58,007 bases of DNA from an uncultured Oscillospiraceae bacterium (GCA_947632175.1 CANROC010000019.1:1-58007), one strand, 5' to 3'. Shown: positions 16,486-24,899, numbered from the stretch's first letter. Notes: generated from the sequence alone by a model not told the origin. Translations and numbers: made by a program.

Positions 16486-17097
16486 TCACCCCATGACCTC
16501 GCCGGTCAAAGGGTTCACCATCGGGGTTCCCGCCTGGGCAAACTGGGCGAACTCGTTCGCGGTGGGCTTCATAACCCCGCCCAAAGATTCGCCGTCGCGG
16601 GTTTTCATCACGCCGGAGAGACTGCACCCGATTCCCTTTTTGCCGGAATTGCAGTAGCCGAAAAACTCCACCGTGCAACGGGCATACGCGCCACTGTAAA
16701 TGTCCTGGGGCGCCAGCTCCACATTGGGGTTGGATATGTCGCAGACCCAGGGCTTTCCGTCCTGTTCGCGGCGGGAGGCCGTCATAACCCACATACCACG
16801 GCACTCCGGGCCGAAAGGCGATCCGTCCTGACGTACACCGTCGCCGTCGTGGATAGGAATTGCGGGGACGGGAGGCTTTACACCGTTCCACGTCTTGGGG
16901 ACAGCGGCGCTGATTGCGGCGCTGATGGAAGTCATAACGTCCTGATAGGTCGCGGTGTCGGTCTTGGGGATCAGCAGAGTAACGGAGTATTTCGGCTCCG
17001 CGTTGGGCTGACTGGGGTTAACGTAGGCTTTCGCCAGATGGACATAGGACAGACGGCACTCACCCGTCAAAGACTTATTGCTTTTTCCCTGATACAT
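16486..17097 (-). CDS. DUF2815 family protein (putative ssDNA-binding)
   Basis: The protein has 203 residues. The N-terminal CRLSYVHLAKAYVNPSQPNA...KYSVTLLIPKTD is diagnostic of DUF2815. These phage proteins have an OB-fold-like character and replace SSB in many Firmicute phages, always near DUF2800 and polymerase genes. The single-strand-binding role is inferred from the family. Confidence 0.85.
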   Translation of the reverse strand: MYQGKSNKSLTGECRLSYVHLAKAYVNPSQPNAEPKYSVTLLIPKTDTATYQDVMTSISAAISAAVPKTWNGVKPPVPAIPIHDGDGVRQDGSPFGPECRGMWVMTASRREQDGKPWVCDISNPNVELAPQDIYSGAYARCTVEFFGYCNSGKKGIGCSLSGVMKTRDGESLGGVMKPTANEFAQFAQAGTPMVNPLTGEVMG

Positions 17098-17124
17098 TTC
17101 GTTTTACCTCGTTTCTTAATTAGT

Positions 17125-17610
17125 TTAGTTGTAGTAACCGTTTGGGTCGTATTTCGCTTTTAGGTCGTTCCAAAGTTGGAGTAGCTTTTCAGCGCGTATA
17201 TAATCGGCCTTGGCGTATTTTACCAGCCTCATATAATGTTCGTTGCTTTGCCGTCTTGCGTTGGCTTCCTCGCGCCGCTTTTTAGCTGTCCACGCGCCGG
17301 TGAAAAACTGCGGTTCATATCGGAACGTCGGATCTTTGTAAAAGGTCTTATAGTCCTTAGACCGCTCCTCCCAAACGTCCTTCGTAGTCGTTAACAGCCA
17401 TTCCAGGCGCTTGTTGAGATCCTTCACGGCGTTTTCGTTTCTCCATGCGAACTGCCATACCGACTTAATGATTTTAGTGATTTGGGTAATCTTCAAGTCG
17501 ATAAAAGCGTCCGGAAATTTAAGCTCATAGTCACAATTCTCGTAGACGCGCAAATGAATTAAGCGTGTAGAAAATTCGATTTCGGCGTATTCATTCAGCA
17601 GACCGTCCAT
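17125..17610 (-). CDS. Hypothetical protein
   Basis: The protein has 161 residues from ATG 17610. The central part is rich in Lys, Trp and aromatic residues (WEERSKDYKTFYKDPTFRYE) with long helices. The start overlaps the end of the DUF2800 gene. No family was recognised; position suggests recombination or replication. Confidence 0.6.
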   Translation of the reverse strand: MDGLLNEYAEIEFSTRLIHLRVYENCDYELKFPDAFIDLKITQITKIIKSVWQFAWRNENAVKDLNKRLEWLLTTTKDVWEERSKDYKTFYKDPTFRYEPQFFTGAWTAKKRREEANARRQSNEHYMRLVKYAKADYIRAEKLLQLWNDLKAKYDPNGYYN

Positions 17611-18850
17611 CTTGCTCACCCGCAAACTCTCCCGGCCCCGGCGCTGTCGGCTGATAGGGCGGGCGCTTGTCGCTCTCCGCCGCCAGTGTAGGTTTACCGG
17701 GCGGCAAAGTTATCAAGTCGCCGACAAGCTCCCCGAATTGCGTTTTGCCCGTCAGCTTTTCAAGCTGGGCCAACGTTTTCGGCTTGTAGTCGTACAGCAA
17801 GGACTTGTCGTACCCGGCATCAAGGATCCGCTTCATAGCGGCGTCAGCGTCCGTAAAGGCTCGTTGACGCTTGCCCTCTACCACCTTCCAACCGGGGATA
17901 ACGTGTCCCGCGAGAATGGCGCTCCGGGCGTACTCCTGCAAGTCCTCATACCAATCGACAAGGCCAGCCGCTTTGATAAGTAAATCGGCGACTTCATCAT
18001 CATCAAGCACCGGGGGAACGTCGGCGCCGTATTCAGCGGCGAGCTGACGGGCGCCCCAGTCGCTTTCAGTCAAGCGCCCTTCGATTTGTGTAGCCGTATA
18101 CTCCGAAAACCCTGCATAGTATTCGGCCCTGCCGCGACACTGAGCGCGGCCCCGGCAAAACTTACACCATTCACCGGGTTCAAAAGAGCCTAACCCGTAA
18201 AAGGCCATTTGCGCTTGCGGTATGACGCTCGTTTCCGCCCAGGTCAACAGCTCGTCAACACTGATCCATTCCTCGGTGATTTCTTCGGTAATACGGGGCT
18301 GTACGATGGCCGTACAAACGCGCTTGATGGTGTCGCCAAACAAGGGGTAATACTTTTTGAGCATACCCAGAGCGTAAAGACGCATCTGCCCGTTATTGAC
18401 GGACGATACAAAGACGCCCTTGCCGTGCTTGTAGTCGAACACCCGGAGAACGTCGTCACCCACCATAGCGCAATCGCACGTCCCAAACCCTTCGGGTATG
18501 TAGTCAGCCAAATCTACCCGTTCTTCAAAGGCCACAATAGGCGCGGTAGTAAAGCCGTTCGCCGCTTCTTTCAGCGTGGCAAGATAGATCTCAGCGCACT
18601 TCACCATTTCGTCCTGCCACATAGGATCTTCCTTGAGCTTTTTAAGCTCGGAGTTGAACTTGCGCGTGGACATAACGGTGAAATACTTTCTGGCGTACAG
18701 CTCGCAAACGCTGTGGGCTAAACGCCCTTCCTCCGTGTATACGTTGCTCTCGGCGGGAAATTGTTCCTCAAAGCGCGGGGCGGCGGTACAGTGTGACCAG
18801 CGGTTATAGGCGGACACGGACACAACCGCGTGTTCCGTAGGTGTAGCCAT
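17591..18850 (-). CDS. DUF2800 (RecB-like nuclease) protein
   Basis: The protein has 419 residues. The N-terminal SVSAYNRWSHCTAAPRFEEQFP is the DUF2800 signature. GTCDCAMVGDDVLRVFDYKHGKG supplies the D and the DxK of a RecB/Cas4-type PD-(D/E)XK fold. A Cys cluster (EWCKFCRGRAQCRGRAEYY) matches the 4Fe-4S or zinc cap of Cas4-like nucleases. It is probably a 5'-3' exonuclease for recombination acting with the DUF2815 protein. Confidence 0.88.
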   Translation of the reverse strand: MATPTEHAVVSVSAYNRWSHCTAAPRFEEQFPAESNVYTEEGRLAHSVCELYARKYFTVMSTRKFNSELKKLKEDPMWQDEMVKCAEIYLATLKEAANGFTTAPIVAFEERVDLADYIPEGFGTCDCAMVGDDVLRVFDYKHGKGVFVSSVNNGQMRLYALGMLKKYYPLFGDTIKRVCTAIVQPRITEEITEEWISVDELLTWAETSVIPQAQMAFYGLGSFEPGEWCKFCRGRAQCRGRAEYYAGFSEYTATQIEGRLTESDWGARQLAAEYGADVPPVLDDDEVADLLIKAAGLVDWYEDLQEYARSAILAGHVIPGWKVVEGKRQRAFTDADAAMKRILDAGYDKSLLYDYKPKTLAQLEKLTGKTQFGELVGDLITLPPGKPTLAAESDKRPPYQPTAPGPGEFAGEQDGRSAE

Positions 18851-18865
18851 ATCCTCGCCCTCCTG

Positions 18866-19351
18866 TCAGACCTTTGCGCCCAGGAGGATAAGGTCAGCCA
18901 TGACCGCGTTATACTGGCCGGGATCAAGCTTCGTGATAGCCTGCACGTTGTACTTCGCCAGCACCTTGGTCAAATCCGCCGCGCGGCCCTCTTTCATCAG
19001 CTTCGCGCCCGCGGCTTTGATGTCCTCGAACGTGTACTGTTTCTCAGAAGGGGAGGTCGCACTCGGCGATGTCGTCACAGAGGGGTTCCCATTCACCGCC
19101 GTAGGGGTAGATACCGGCGTAGGGGTGGAGGGGAGAGTTGTCGTAGGGGTCGCCGACGTTTCCGGGGAAGTATTCGTCGGCGCTGTCGTAGGGACGACGG
19201 GGCTGATGGGAGCGGTGGGCGTCTCGGCGTTGACGGGTTCCGGGGTTGTGCCGTAGGCGCGGGTTTCCCGCATGGCGTCGGCTATGTGGTTAAGCTCGGC
19301 CAGAGCCGATGTCGCGTTCGGCCCCTCGATTTCGATGTGAATTTTTACCAT
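18866..19351 (-). CDS. Hypothetical protein with Pro/Thr-rich linker
   Basis: The protein has 161 residues in three parts: an N-terminal domain (KIHIEIEGPNATSALAELNH), a Thr/Pro/Ser linker of about 70 residues, and a C-terminal helical domain (YTFEDIKAAGAKLMKEGRAA). The same two ends with variable linkers occur in Firmicute phages at this position before DUF2800. The function is unknown; the C-terminal part resembles domains that bind ssDNA-binding proteins, which is only an inference. Confidence 0.65.
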   Translation of the reverse strand: MVKIHIEIEGPNATSALAELNHIADAMRETRAYGTTPEPVNAETPTAPISPVVPTTAPTNTSPETSATPTTTLPSTPTPVSTPTAVNGNPSVTTSPSATSPSEKQYTFEDIKAAGAKLMKEGRAADLTKVLAKYNVQAITKLDPGQYNAVMADLILLGAKV

Positions 19352-19404
19352 GATTTTTACCTCCGTTTTCGTTTTCTCGTTTCGCTTTTACCACATTCTG
19401 GCCC

Positions 19405-19587
19405 TTATACAAAGGGCGCGGGTGCGTGAATATGGCTTTGATCCTGTTGCCACTGGGAGAATTTCATACAGTTTGCCGGATCATCGTAAAACCGCTTTAC
19501 GGCGTCCAGAAACACGGCTGACAAGCTCCGTTTATCGTCCTCTCCCACTTTTGACAGGTCGAAACGTGATTTTTGCGGCGCGCCCAT
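19405..19587 (-). CDS. Hypothetical protein
   Basis: The protein has 60 residues, starting MGAPQKSRFDLSKVGEDDKR. The ATG overlaps the end of the Cro-like gene. The LSAVFLDAVKRFYDDPAN segment is helical. No family was recognised. Confidence 0.55.
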   Translation of the reverse strand: MGAPQKSRFDLSKVGEDDKRSLSAVFLDAVKRFYDDPANCMKFSQWQQDQSHIHAPAPFV

Positions 19588-19826
19588 TAGCTATGCACCG
19601 GCACGGAAAGACCGCTATTCCGCTGATGCTCCAAACGATCCAGGGCGTCAAGGATATTCCGTTTGGTTTTCTCGGTTCCGCGCTTACCGTTAAGCACCGT
19701 GGAGATATACGCGGCGGAATACCCGCTTTCCTTCGCCAACATCTGCCCCGTAATGCGCGCGACGTGCATACGGCCCACGGCTTCGGCAATCCAATCATTC
19801 GGCACGTTTTTCACCACCTTTCCCAA
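19587..19826 (-). CDS. Cro-like small HTH regulator
   Basis: The protein has 79 residues. ARITGQMLAKESGYSAAYISTVLNGKRGTEKT is a clear lambda-repressor/XRE helix-turn-helix; no dimerisation domain follows. It is the first gene of the minus-strand early operon, opposite the plus-strand repressor. This is the place and size expected for a Cro-type anti-repressor that competes for the shared GTCAAA-N4-TTTGAC operators. Confidence 0.8.
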   Translation of the reverse strand: MGKVVKNVPNDWIAEAVGRMHVARITGQMLAKESGYSAAYISTVLNGKRGTEKTKRNILDALDRLEHQRNSGLSVPVHS

Positions 19827-19828
19827 AA

Positions 19829-19870
19829 AGTTAAAAAGTTTTGCATTTTACAGTTGAAAGTCTTTAACTG
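19829..19870. promoter_or_regulatory. Operators over the repressor-side promoter
   Basis: AGTTAAAAAGTTTTGC (19829-19844) and CAGTTGAAAGTCTTTAACTG (19851-19870) match the dispersed operator pattern. The second covers the -35 of the plus-strand promoter, so the repressor or the Cro-like protein can shut off repressor synthesis. Confidence 0.65.
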
Positions 19871-19882
19871 ACGTGGTACAAT
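19854..19882 (+). promoter_or_regulatory. Plus-strand promoter for repressor and integrase
   Basis: TTGAAA (19854-19859), 17 bp, TACAAT (19877-19882). It points toward the repressor gene at 20066 and directly faces the early promoter at 19980-20008, so the two transcripts overlap. Confidence 0.7.
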
Positions 19883-19979
19883 AGGAAAAGCCAGTGACCA
19901 CTTCACCGTCTGATTGCTCCATCTTCCACAACTCGGCAATCGCGGCGCCTGTAAAAACCTTTGAACTGCTACATGGGCC

Positions 19980-20008
19980 ATTATAGTGCAAACTTTTTGA
20001 CTTGTCAA
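19980..20008 (-). promoter_or_regulatory. Early minus-strand promoter at the lysogeny switch
   Basis: On the minus strand TTGACA (20003-20008) and TATAAT (19980-19985) are separated by 17 bp. The spacer holds AGTCAAAAAGTTTGCAC, an operator. It drives the Cro-like gene and the replication operon. A further dyad AGTAAAAAATTTTTGACT lies at 20027-20044. Confidence 0.85.
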
Positions 20009-20065
20009 TAGTTTTTCACTGGTTTTAGTAAAAAATTTTTGACTGGCAGAGGAAGGAGATACGTA

Positions 20066-20485
20066 ATGACCTTTTTTGAACGCTATGAGAGCGTTTGCGC
20101 CGATTTTGAGATCCTGCCGGTATCGGAACAAGCCGCGCAGGTCATAGGCAAAACCCGTAGTGCTATCTCGGCGTGGAAAAAGACCGGCAAGACACCATTA
20201 GGGGACACCGTGGCGGAGATCGCTGACGCTTACGGCGTGTCTACGGATTATCTTTTGGGACGTACCGACGATAAGACCGACTTTGCCCGTAAAGGCGCCC
20301 TGGACGCGCAAAAAGCGCCCGCCGCAAAAACGGCGAGCGCAAAAGAACGGGAGGACAGGGCTACACGGGAATGTGAGGCGCTTTTGGAAAAGCTGGACAG
20401 TATCGACTTGGGGAAAGTGGAAGCTTATATACAAGCCCTGCTTACACAAGATAAATACGCCCAAAAGAAAAGGAAGCGTGCCTGA
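20066..20485 (+). CDS. CI-like XRE-family repressor
   Basis: The protein has 139 residues from ATG 20066 with GAAGGAGAT upstream. The N-terminal HTH (EQAAQVIGKTRSAISAWKKTGKTPLGDTVAEIADAYGVSTDYLLG) is the classical XRE repressor domain. It is followed by an Ala/Lys linker and a helical C-terminal part (REDRATRECEALLEKLDSIDL) for oligomerisation. There is no LexA-like peptidase domain, so induction does not follow the RecA autocleavage route directly. It is the likely keeper of lysogeny acting on all GTCAAA-N4-TTTGAC operators. Confidence 0.88.
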   Translation: MTFFERYESVCADFEILPVSEQAAQVIGKTRSAISAWKKTGKTPLGDTVAEIADAYGVSTDYLLGRTDDKTDFARKGALDAQKAPAAKTASAKEREDRATRECEALLEKLDSIDLGKVEAYIQALLTQDKYAQKKRKRA

Positions 20486-20557
20486 GATTCGCAGACAATG
20501 GGAGAATTAGAATCATTCGTACTGAAAACGGGTTTTTTATTTTGAGGCGAAAGAACA

Positions 20558-22168
20558 ATGGACGTACAGATTAACTACAATGATTTCGGAAGTCGAACGG
20601 CGAAAACGACTACACACGCGGTGATCTATGCGCGGTATTCCTCTCACAGTCAGGGCGAACAATCCATTGAAGGACAGCTCGCCGCCGCCAAAGCTTACGC
20701 GGAGGCCAGAGGGTACACGATTATCCGGGAATACGTTGACCGGGCCATGACTGGCCGGAACGACAACAGGGACGAATTTCAAAAAATGCTGTCCGACTGT
20801 GCAAAGAAGCAGTTTCAAGTAATCATCGTGTGGAAGGTTGACCGTTTCGGGCGTAACCGTGAGGAAATCACTTTCAATAAATACCGGGCCAAAAAACACG
20901 GCGTCCGCGTTGAATACGTGGCCGAAAATGTCCCGAACTCCCCGGAGGGCGTTATCCTCGAAAGTGTACTGGAAGGAATGGCCGAATATTACAGCTTGCA
21001 ACTGTCACAGAATATTCGCCGTGGCTATTTGGAGAACGCGAAAAAAGGAAAGTATGCAGGCGGGCAGATCCCGTATGGCTATAAGCTCGATGAAGATAAG
21101 TATTTTATCATCGACCCAAAAACCGGCCCCGTTGTTCAGTGGATATTCGAGAGCTACACGAACGGGGCGACAATGGTTGAAATAGCCGAAAAGCTTAACG
21201 GCGCCGGACTACGCACCTATCAGGGCAATCTATTCACGAAAAACGGTCTGCGTACCATTTTGAAAAACGAGAGGTACACCGGCGTATATCGCTTTAAGGA
21301 CGAAATTTGCATTGAGGGAGGCACGCCCGCGCTGGTGAGTAAAGATACCTTCCAAGCCGCTCAAAAGCGTCTACGGGGCAATCAGGCGGCTCCTGCGGCA
21401 AAATGGAGCAAGGCCGACTATATCCTCACCGACAAGCTGTTTTGTGCGACCTGCGGGGCGACGATGGTAGGGGAATCGGGCCGCAACCGCACCGGGGCGC
21501 AATACAGGTATTATCTATGCTCAAACCACAAAAAGGATAAGTCCTGCAATCGAAAAGCTATCCGCCAGGACTTGATTGAAAACTACGTCCTTCAATGTGC
21601 AAAGGCGCTGATCATGGACGATGAGGTTGTCCAGTTTATCACCAACAGCGTTTGGGACTATTACGTGGCCCAAGATATGCAACAGGCGAAGATCACGGCG
21701 CTCAAGGATCAAATCGCGGAGATTGAAAACGCCATAGCGAACATTCTAAAGGCCGTGGAAGCTGGTATGCCATACACGGACATGACGAAAAAACGTATGG
21801 AGGAATTAGAGGGGCGGAGGACAGCACTACACACGGCGATAAGTGAGATTGAGCTTAATACCCCGTTCCGACTGACAAAAGACCATATCAAATTTTTCCT
21901 TATGCAATTCCGTGAGCTTGACTATCAAGACCGGGCGGCACAAAGGAAGCTAATAGACGTTTTCGTAAACTCAATCTTTGTCGGCGACGATCAGATCCTT
22001 CTAAACTTTAATTACGGCGGGCCTCCCACACAAATCAAATTCTCCGACCTGGAATCCCTATCCCCCGTGTTCGGACACCGCGCGTTATGCTCCACCAAAA
22101 CGCGCGCATACGAACTTGTATTTTATGCAAACGTTTTCGCGCTTATACTGGAAATGCCGGAACGGTAA
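20558..22168 (+). CDS. int: Large serine recombinase (integrase)
   Basis: This 536-residue enzyme integrates and excises the prophage. The resolvase domain starts AVIYARYSSHSQGEQSIEGQ (catalytic Ser in the YARYSS segment) and has VIIVWKVDRFGRNREE. The recombinase domain is GGQIPYGYKLDEDKYFIIDP. The zinc ribbon is LFCATCGATMVGESG with Cys in YYLCSNHKKDKSCN, followed by a coiled coil (QQAKITALKDQIAEIENAIA). The gene follows the repressor on the same strand. An attP should lie next to it; I could not identify one in 20486-20557 or 22169-22234. Confidence 0.95.
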   Translation: MDVQINYNDFGSRTAKTTTHAVIYARYSSHSQGEQSIEGQLAAAKAYAEARGYTIIREYVDRAMTGRNDNRDEFQKMLSDCAKKQFQVIIVWKVDRFGRNREEITFNKYRAKKHGVRVEYVAENVPNSPEGVILESVLEGMAEYYSLQLSQNIRRGYLENAKKGKYAGGQIPYGYKLDEDKYFIIDPKTGPVVQWIFESYTNGATMVEIAEKLNGAGLRTYQGNLFTKNGLRTILKNERYTGVYRFKDEICIEGGTPALVSKDTFQAAQKRLRGNQAAPAAKWSKADYILTDKLFCATCGATMVGESGRNRTGAQYRYYLCSNHKKDKSCNRKAIRQDLIENYVLQCAKALIMDDEVVQFITNSVWDYYVAQDMQQAKITALKDQIAEIENAIANILKAVEAGMPYTDMTKKRMEELEGRRTALHTAISEIELNTPFRLTKDHIKFFLMQFRELDYQDRAAQRKLIDVFVNSIFVGDDQILLNFNYGGPPTQIKFSDLESLSPVFGHRALCSTKTRAYELVFYANVFALILEMPER

Positions 22169-22185
22169 AACCGTCCCGGCATTTT
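22152..22185 (+). terminator. Intrinsic terminator at the end of the integrase gene
   Basis: AATGCCGGAACGGT and ACCGTCCCGGCATT form a long stem with a 3-nt A-rich loop, followed by TTTTCGTTT. It overlaps the stop codon region of the integrase and separates the plus-strand module from the converging minus-strand genes. Confidence 0.85.
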
Positions 22186-22212
22186 CGTTTGTGTAGCTTT
22201 TCGGCGTCCATG

Positions 22213-22233
22213 CCGCGCCCACAAGGGGCGCGG
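22213..22233 (-). other. Hairpin downstream of variable repeat 2
   Basis: CCGCGCCC, loop CTTGT (minus-strand sense), GGGCGCGG: a perfect 8-bp stem 19 bp past the repeat end and 1 bp past the stop codon. No T run follows. It shares its loop sequence with the hairpin behind variable repeat 1 although the stems differ, and matches the position of the DNA hairpin needed for efficient retrohoming in the Bordetella phage BPP-1 element. Confidence 0.75.
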
Positions 22234-22234
22234 A

Positions 22235-23038
22235 TTAAGAGATCTTAGATATGATACAGCCGAAGGGCGCGAGGCCATTAGTGCCGCCGGCGTTGGTGCT
22301 ACCGGCGGTGCCGGAGGAGTAGACAGAGCAGAAATCAAAGCTGTTGCCCGAACGAGGAGAACCCGTCCAATACCAATGACTGTCGCCGCCCTTACGGTCA
22401 GCACGCACGCGGTGATGTACGTCTTTGTACCACTCCAACTGCTCGTACACGTTTTCATCACCGTAACATTCATCGGGCGGGAAGATCTCGGACGCGGAGG
22501 GGACAAACAGCTTATGCGTTTTTGCAAAGCGGCTTCCATCCCGCAGATATATGCGCGTCGTTTCCTTGATATGCTTTTGCAGAGCGTCCGGCAAAAGGTC
22601 ATAGACCTTATCCAGATAGGCGTCCAGCTCCGTAGCTGACGTGTTGATACCCAGACAATCCCGGCTTTCGAGGCGTACCACGCCGTCGCCCTGATCTGTT
22701 ACAACAAGCTCTACCTCCGTGCCGTCTTTGAGGGTGATTGCCAAGCTGTCCCCCACGCAGACGGTCAGCTCCCCGGTCTTGATTTTGGTGAGGGTGTCGT
22801 CAAGGTCAAGCGTCTCGGCATGGTGCGTCGTCAGCACGGTAGTCACCGGCTTTGTGGCTTCCTCCGGCTCTATCGCCGTTTGTCTCGTGTAGCCCTCCGG
22901 GACAGGCTTAAACTTGTCCCAGGTTCCGACCTCAAAGCTTTCTCCATCGTCCGAAGGGGTAATGAGATACTCGCCGTCTACGGCTACCGCCAGTACGGAA
23001 ACCCTTTTACCTGTGCTTTTGTTGATTACTTCAAACAT
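22235..23038 (-). CDS. Second DGR target protein (DUF6273-like C-terminal domain)
   Basis: The protein has 267 residues from ATG 23038, with AGGAGG 7 nt upstream. An N-terminal region (MFEVINKSTGKRVSVLAVAV) and a beta-rich middle (TVCVGDSLAITLKDGTEVEL) precede a C-terminal domain, LEWYKDVHHRVRADRKGGDSHWYWTGSP. This aligns with the end of the large tail protein (FEWYKDSSHRIKKRDGSAYY). The last 40 or so residues are variable repeat 2, ending GLAPFGCI plus five extra residues. No signal peptide is visible. It lies about 16 kb from the retroelement, beside the integrase and at the end of an accessory operon. It could be a second adhesin or a diversified binding protein; the partner is unknown. 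Confidence 0.85.
   Translation of the reverse strand: MFEVINKSTGKRVSVLAVAVDGEYLITPSDDGESFEVGTWDKFKPVPEGYTRQTAIEPEEATKPVTTVLTTHHAETLDLDDTLTKIKTGELTVCVGDSLAITLKDGTEVELVVTDQGDGVVRLESRDCLGINTSATELDAYLDKVYDLLPDALQKHIKETTRIYLRDGSRFAKTHKLFVPSASEIFPPDECYGDENVYEQLEWYKDVHHRVRADRKGGDSHWYWTGSPRSGNSFDFCSVYSSGTAGSTNAGGTNGLAPFGCIISKIS
22253..22362 (-). repeat. DGR variable repeat 2 (VR2)
   Basis: These 110 bp align without gaps to the template repeat 38562-38671. I count 19 mismatches, and every one lies at a T of the plus strand, that is an A of the template sense strand. Beyond 22362 the two sequences diverge at all base types, marking the upstream edge. The GC-rich end encoding GLAPFGCI is unchanged except for one fixed base (22259) that also differs in VR1. 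Confidence 0.93.
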
Positions 23039-23075
23039 TTTTAACCTCCTATTTTTTCCCGCGTAGCGCGGTGTT

Positions 23076-23780
23076 TTACTGTAAAGAACGGTTCTTTGGC
23101 TGACGGAGATAGGGCTTGTAAAGTTTGGGTATGCCGTCGAAATGGTAATACCGAAAATTATTCTCGCAGTATTCACGCTCTACATTTACAAGCGCCCACG
23201 CGGAATCCTCGCTACCACATTCCATGTATACCGGCTGTCCATCCATTCGGTAGAGATCTTCCACCGTTAACGGCCTATCTTCTCCTTTCGCCTCGCCGTT
23301 GTGTGTAGTTGGCTTCATAAAACAAAGCCAGTGGGTTTTCATGTTTTTACCGCTTCGATGCCCGAACAATGGCGGATATGGGGATAACGGTAAGATCTCC
23401 CGGAGCGGTATTTGTACCTCACTCCATTTGAAAACCAAGACCCCATCATCGTCCAATACCCGAAAACACTCTGAAAACCCTTTGCGGAGCATCTCTTTCC
23501 AGTCGCCTTTGAGACACCCATACTTCAAAGCTGTCCAGCCCGTATCTCCGGCCCGCTCTAAATGCGGTGGATCAAACACCACCAGCTTGTACGACCCGTC
23601 CTCAAAAGGAAGCGCCGTAAAATCGCAAACCGTATCAGGCTTGACTTCTATGTACCTGTTTGGGTAGTATTCGTGATATTCGACTTCCCGATTGTCGCAA
23701 AATTCTACGTCCGGGTTATCTTTATCAAACCAAAACATTTTGCTACCGCAAGCTACGTCAAGTACACGTTTTTGCGACAT
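23076..23780 (-). CDS. Class I SAM-dependent methyltransferase-like protein
   Basis: The protein has 234 residues. VLDVACGSKMFWFDK is a SAM-binding motif I; VVFDPPHLERAGDTGW carries a DPPH catalytic motif like the DPPY/NPPY of N6-adenine or amino methyltransferases; FRVLDDDGVLVFKWSE completes the Rossmann fold. It is probably a nucleic-acid methyltransferase protecting phage DNA. It is the next-to-last gene of the accessory operon. Confidence 0.8.
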   Translation of the reverse strand: MSQKRVLDVACGSKMFWFDKDNPDVEFCDNREVEYHEYYPNRYIEVKPDTVCDFTALPFEDGSYKLVVFDPPHLERAGDTGWTALKYGCLKGDWKEMLRKGFSECFRVLDDDGVLVFKWSEVQIPLREILPLSPYPPLFGHRSGKNMKTHWLCFMKPTTHNGEAKGEDRPLTVEDLYRMDGQPVYMECGSEDSAWALVNVEREYCENNFRYYHFDGIPKLYKPYLRQPKNRSLQ

Positions 23781-23784
23781 ATAC

Positions 23785-24219
23785 TCACCGCCCGTATTGC
23801 CAATCTTTCAAACACGCCGCAAGCGCCGGATCGTCCCAGACATTCCCGATTACCTCAATCTCGGCGTCGGCTATTTCATATAGGGCTACCCAGATCAGCC
23901 GCTTAAAATGGTTAATGATATACGTACCCGTTGCATTTGACCACTCGACGATACCGACGTACTCTACCGATCTGAATTTGAATTTTACGATGTCGCCCTC
24001 AAAAATCTTCTTTTCGTGTACGTCTGTCCGGCCTACGTATTGGCTCAAGGTGTCGGAGTAAACCGGGTATTTATCATCCTCGGTATAAATTATCGAAAAA
24101 TCACCGATGCCCTGGAATACGCCGCCCTCCTTCCATATGCTCGGCAAAGGCGCCCCGCCAAAGGTTACTTTCTGGCCTTTTCGCCGCATTTGACCCCTAA
24201 ATAAAAGTTCACGTCCCAT
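23785..24219 (-). CDS. YopX family protein
   Basis: The protein has 144 residues from ATG 24219 (a TTG at 24228 is possible). RELLFRGQ at the start and QYVGRTDVHEKKIFEGDIVKF are hallmarks of the YopX family, common in Firmicute phages and of unknown role. It overlaps the upstream 69-residue gene by a few bases. Confidence 0.85.
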   Translation of the reverse strand: MGRELLFRGQMRRKGQKVTFGGAPLPSIWKEGGVFQGIGDFSIIYTEDDKYPVYSDTLSQYVGRTDVHEKKIFEGDIVKFKFRSVEYVGIVEWSNATGTYIINHFKRLIWVALYEIADAEIEVIGNVWDDPALAACLKDWQYGR

Positions 24220-24418
24220 TTTCTTCAAACACCTTCTTCATCGTTTCGCTTATGTACGCGTGTAGCTTTTCTTCCGTCGTCTCGATGGGTTCAACCTCGG
24301 CGACCTCCCGCCTGATTATCACGGCCAACACCCCTATTGCGCTACCGATGTCGTTAATTGACGCGTTCTCAGCGCGTGCCTTTATCTTGTCGCCCTCACG
24401 CCATATTGTAATTTGCAT
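24209..24418 (-). CDS. Hypothetical protein
   Basis: The protein has 69 residues: MQITIWREGDKIKARAENAS, a beta start, and a long helix with IGVLAVIIRREVAEVEP. No family was recognised. It has an acidic C-terminus. Confidence 0.6.
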   Translation of the reverse strand: MQITIWREGDKIKARAENASINDIGSAIGVLAVIIRREVAEVEPIETTEEKLHAYISETMKKVFEENGT

Positions 24419-24430
24419 CGTACTGTCACC

Positions 24431-24868
24431 TCACAGCCTTGCGCCGCTCCCCGGTGCAAGATTGGGGAAAAGTTGGCAATCAATTATCGCCAAAGGCGTT
24501 TCTTTCGGGATTGGATCACTCGCATCGGGTATGCCACAAGTGCCTGTCACGGCGACTTTCGGTTCTTCCTTGAATAGTAAAACCGTCGATGTGTTAGTCT
24601 TATCTCTGATTACCAATGTCGCACCCAATGTACGCATAATGGCTTTCTCTTTGTCGGAGAGCGGATTGAGGTCTATGGCCTCCGGGTGTTTTATGATTTT
24701 TATAAGATCTTCTTCACTGTCACACGGCAACCACCCATTATTGTTGTCCCAATACTCCCTTACCCCGGCATGAATACGGTACACTCCAAACATACCTGGA
24801 TAACGCCATGCGCTATCTTCTTTCACTCCCAGCATTTCAGCCAGTCGAGATTCGTGTTGTCTATCCAT
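24431..24868 (-). CDS. Hypothetical protein
   Basis: The protein has 145 residues. It starts after AAGGAGG and a CTACACAAAC word. The first half (MFGVYRIHAGVREYWDNNNG) and the second (EKAIMRTLGATLVIRDKTN) look like a small mixed fold. No family was recognised. Confidence 0.6.
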   Translation of the reverse strand: MDRQHESRLAEMLGVKEDSAWRYPGMFGVYRIHAGVREYWDNNNGWLPCDSEEDLIKIIKHPEAIDLNPLSDKEKAIMRTLGATLVIRDKTNTSTVLLFKEEPKVAVTGTCGIPDASDPIPKETPLAIIDCQLFPNLAPGSGARL

Positions 24869-24899
24869 GCTATCCTCCTTAATTTGTTTGTGTAGCTTT

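Noticed and set aside
20486-22234. attP site
   Set aside because: Serine integrase attachment sites lie next to the gene, but I could not identify a credible imperfect dyad with a 2-bp core in 20486-20557 or 22169-22234 by eye.
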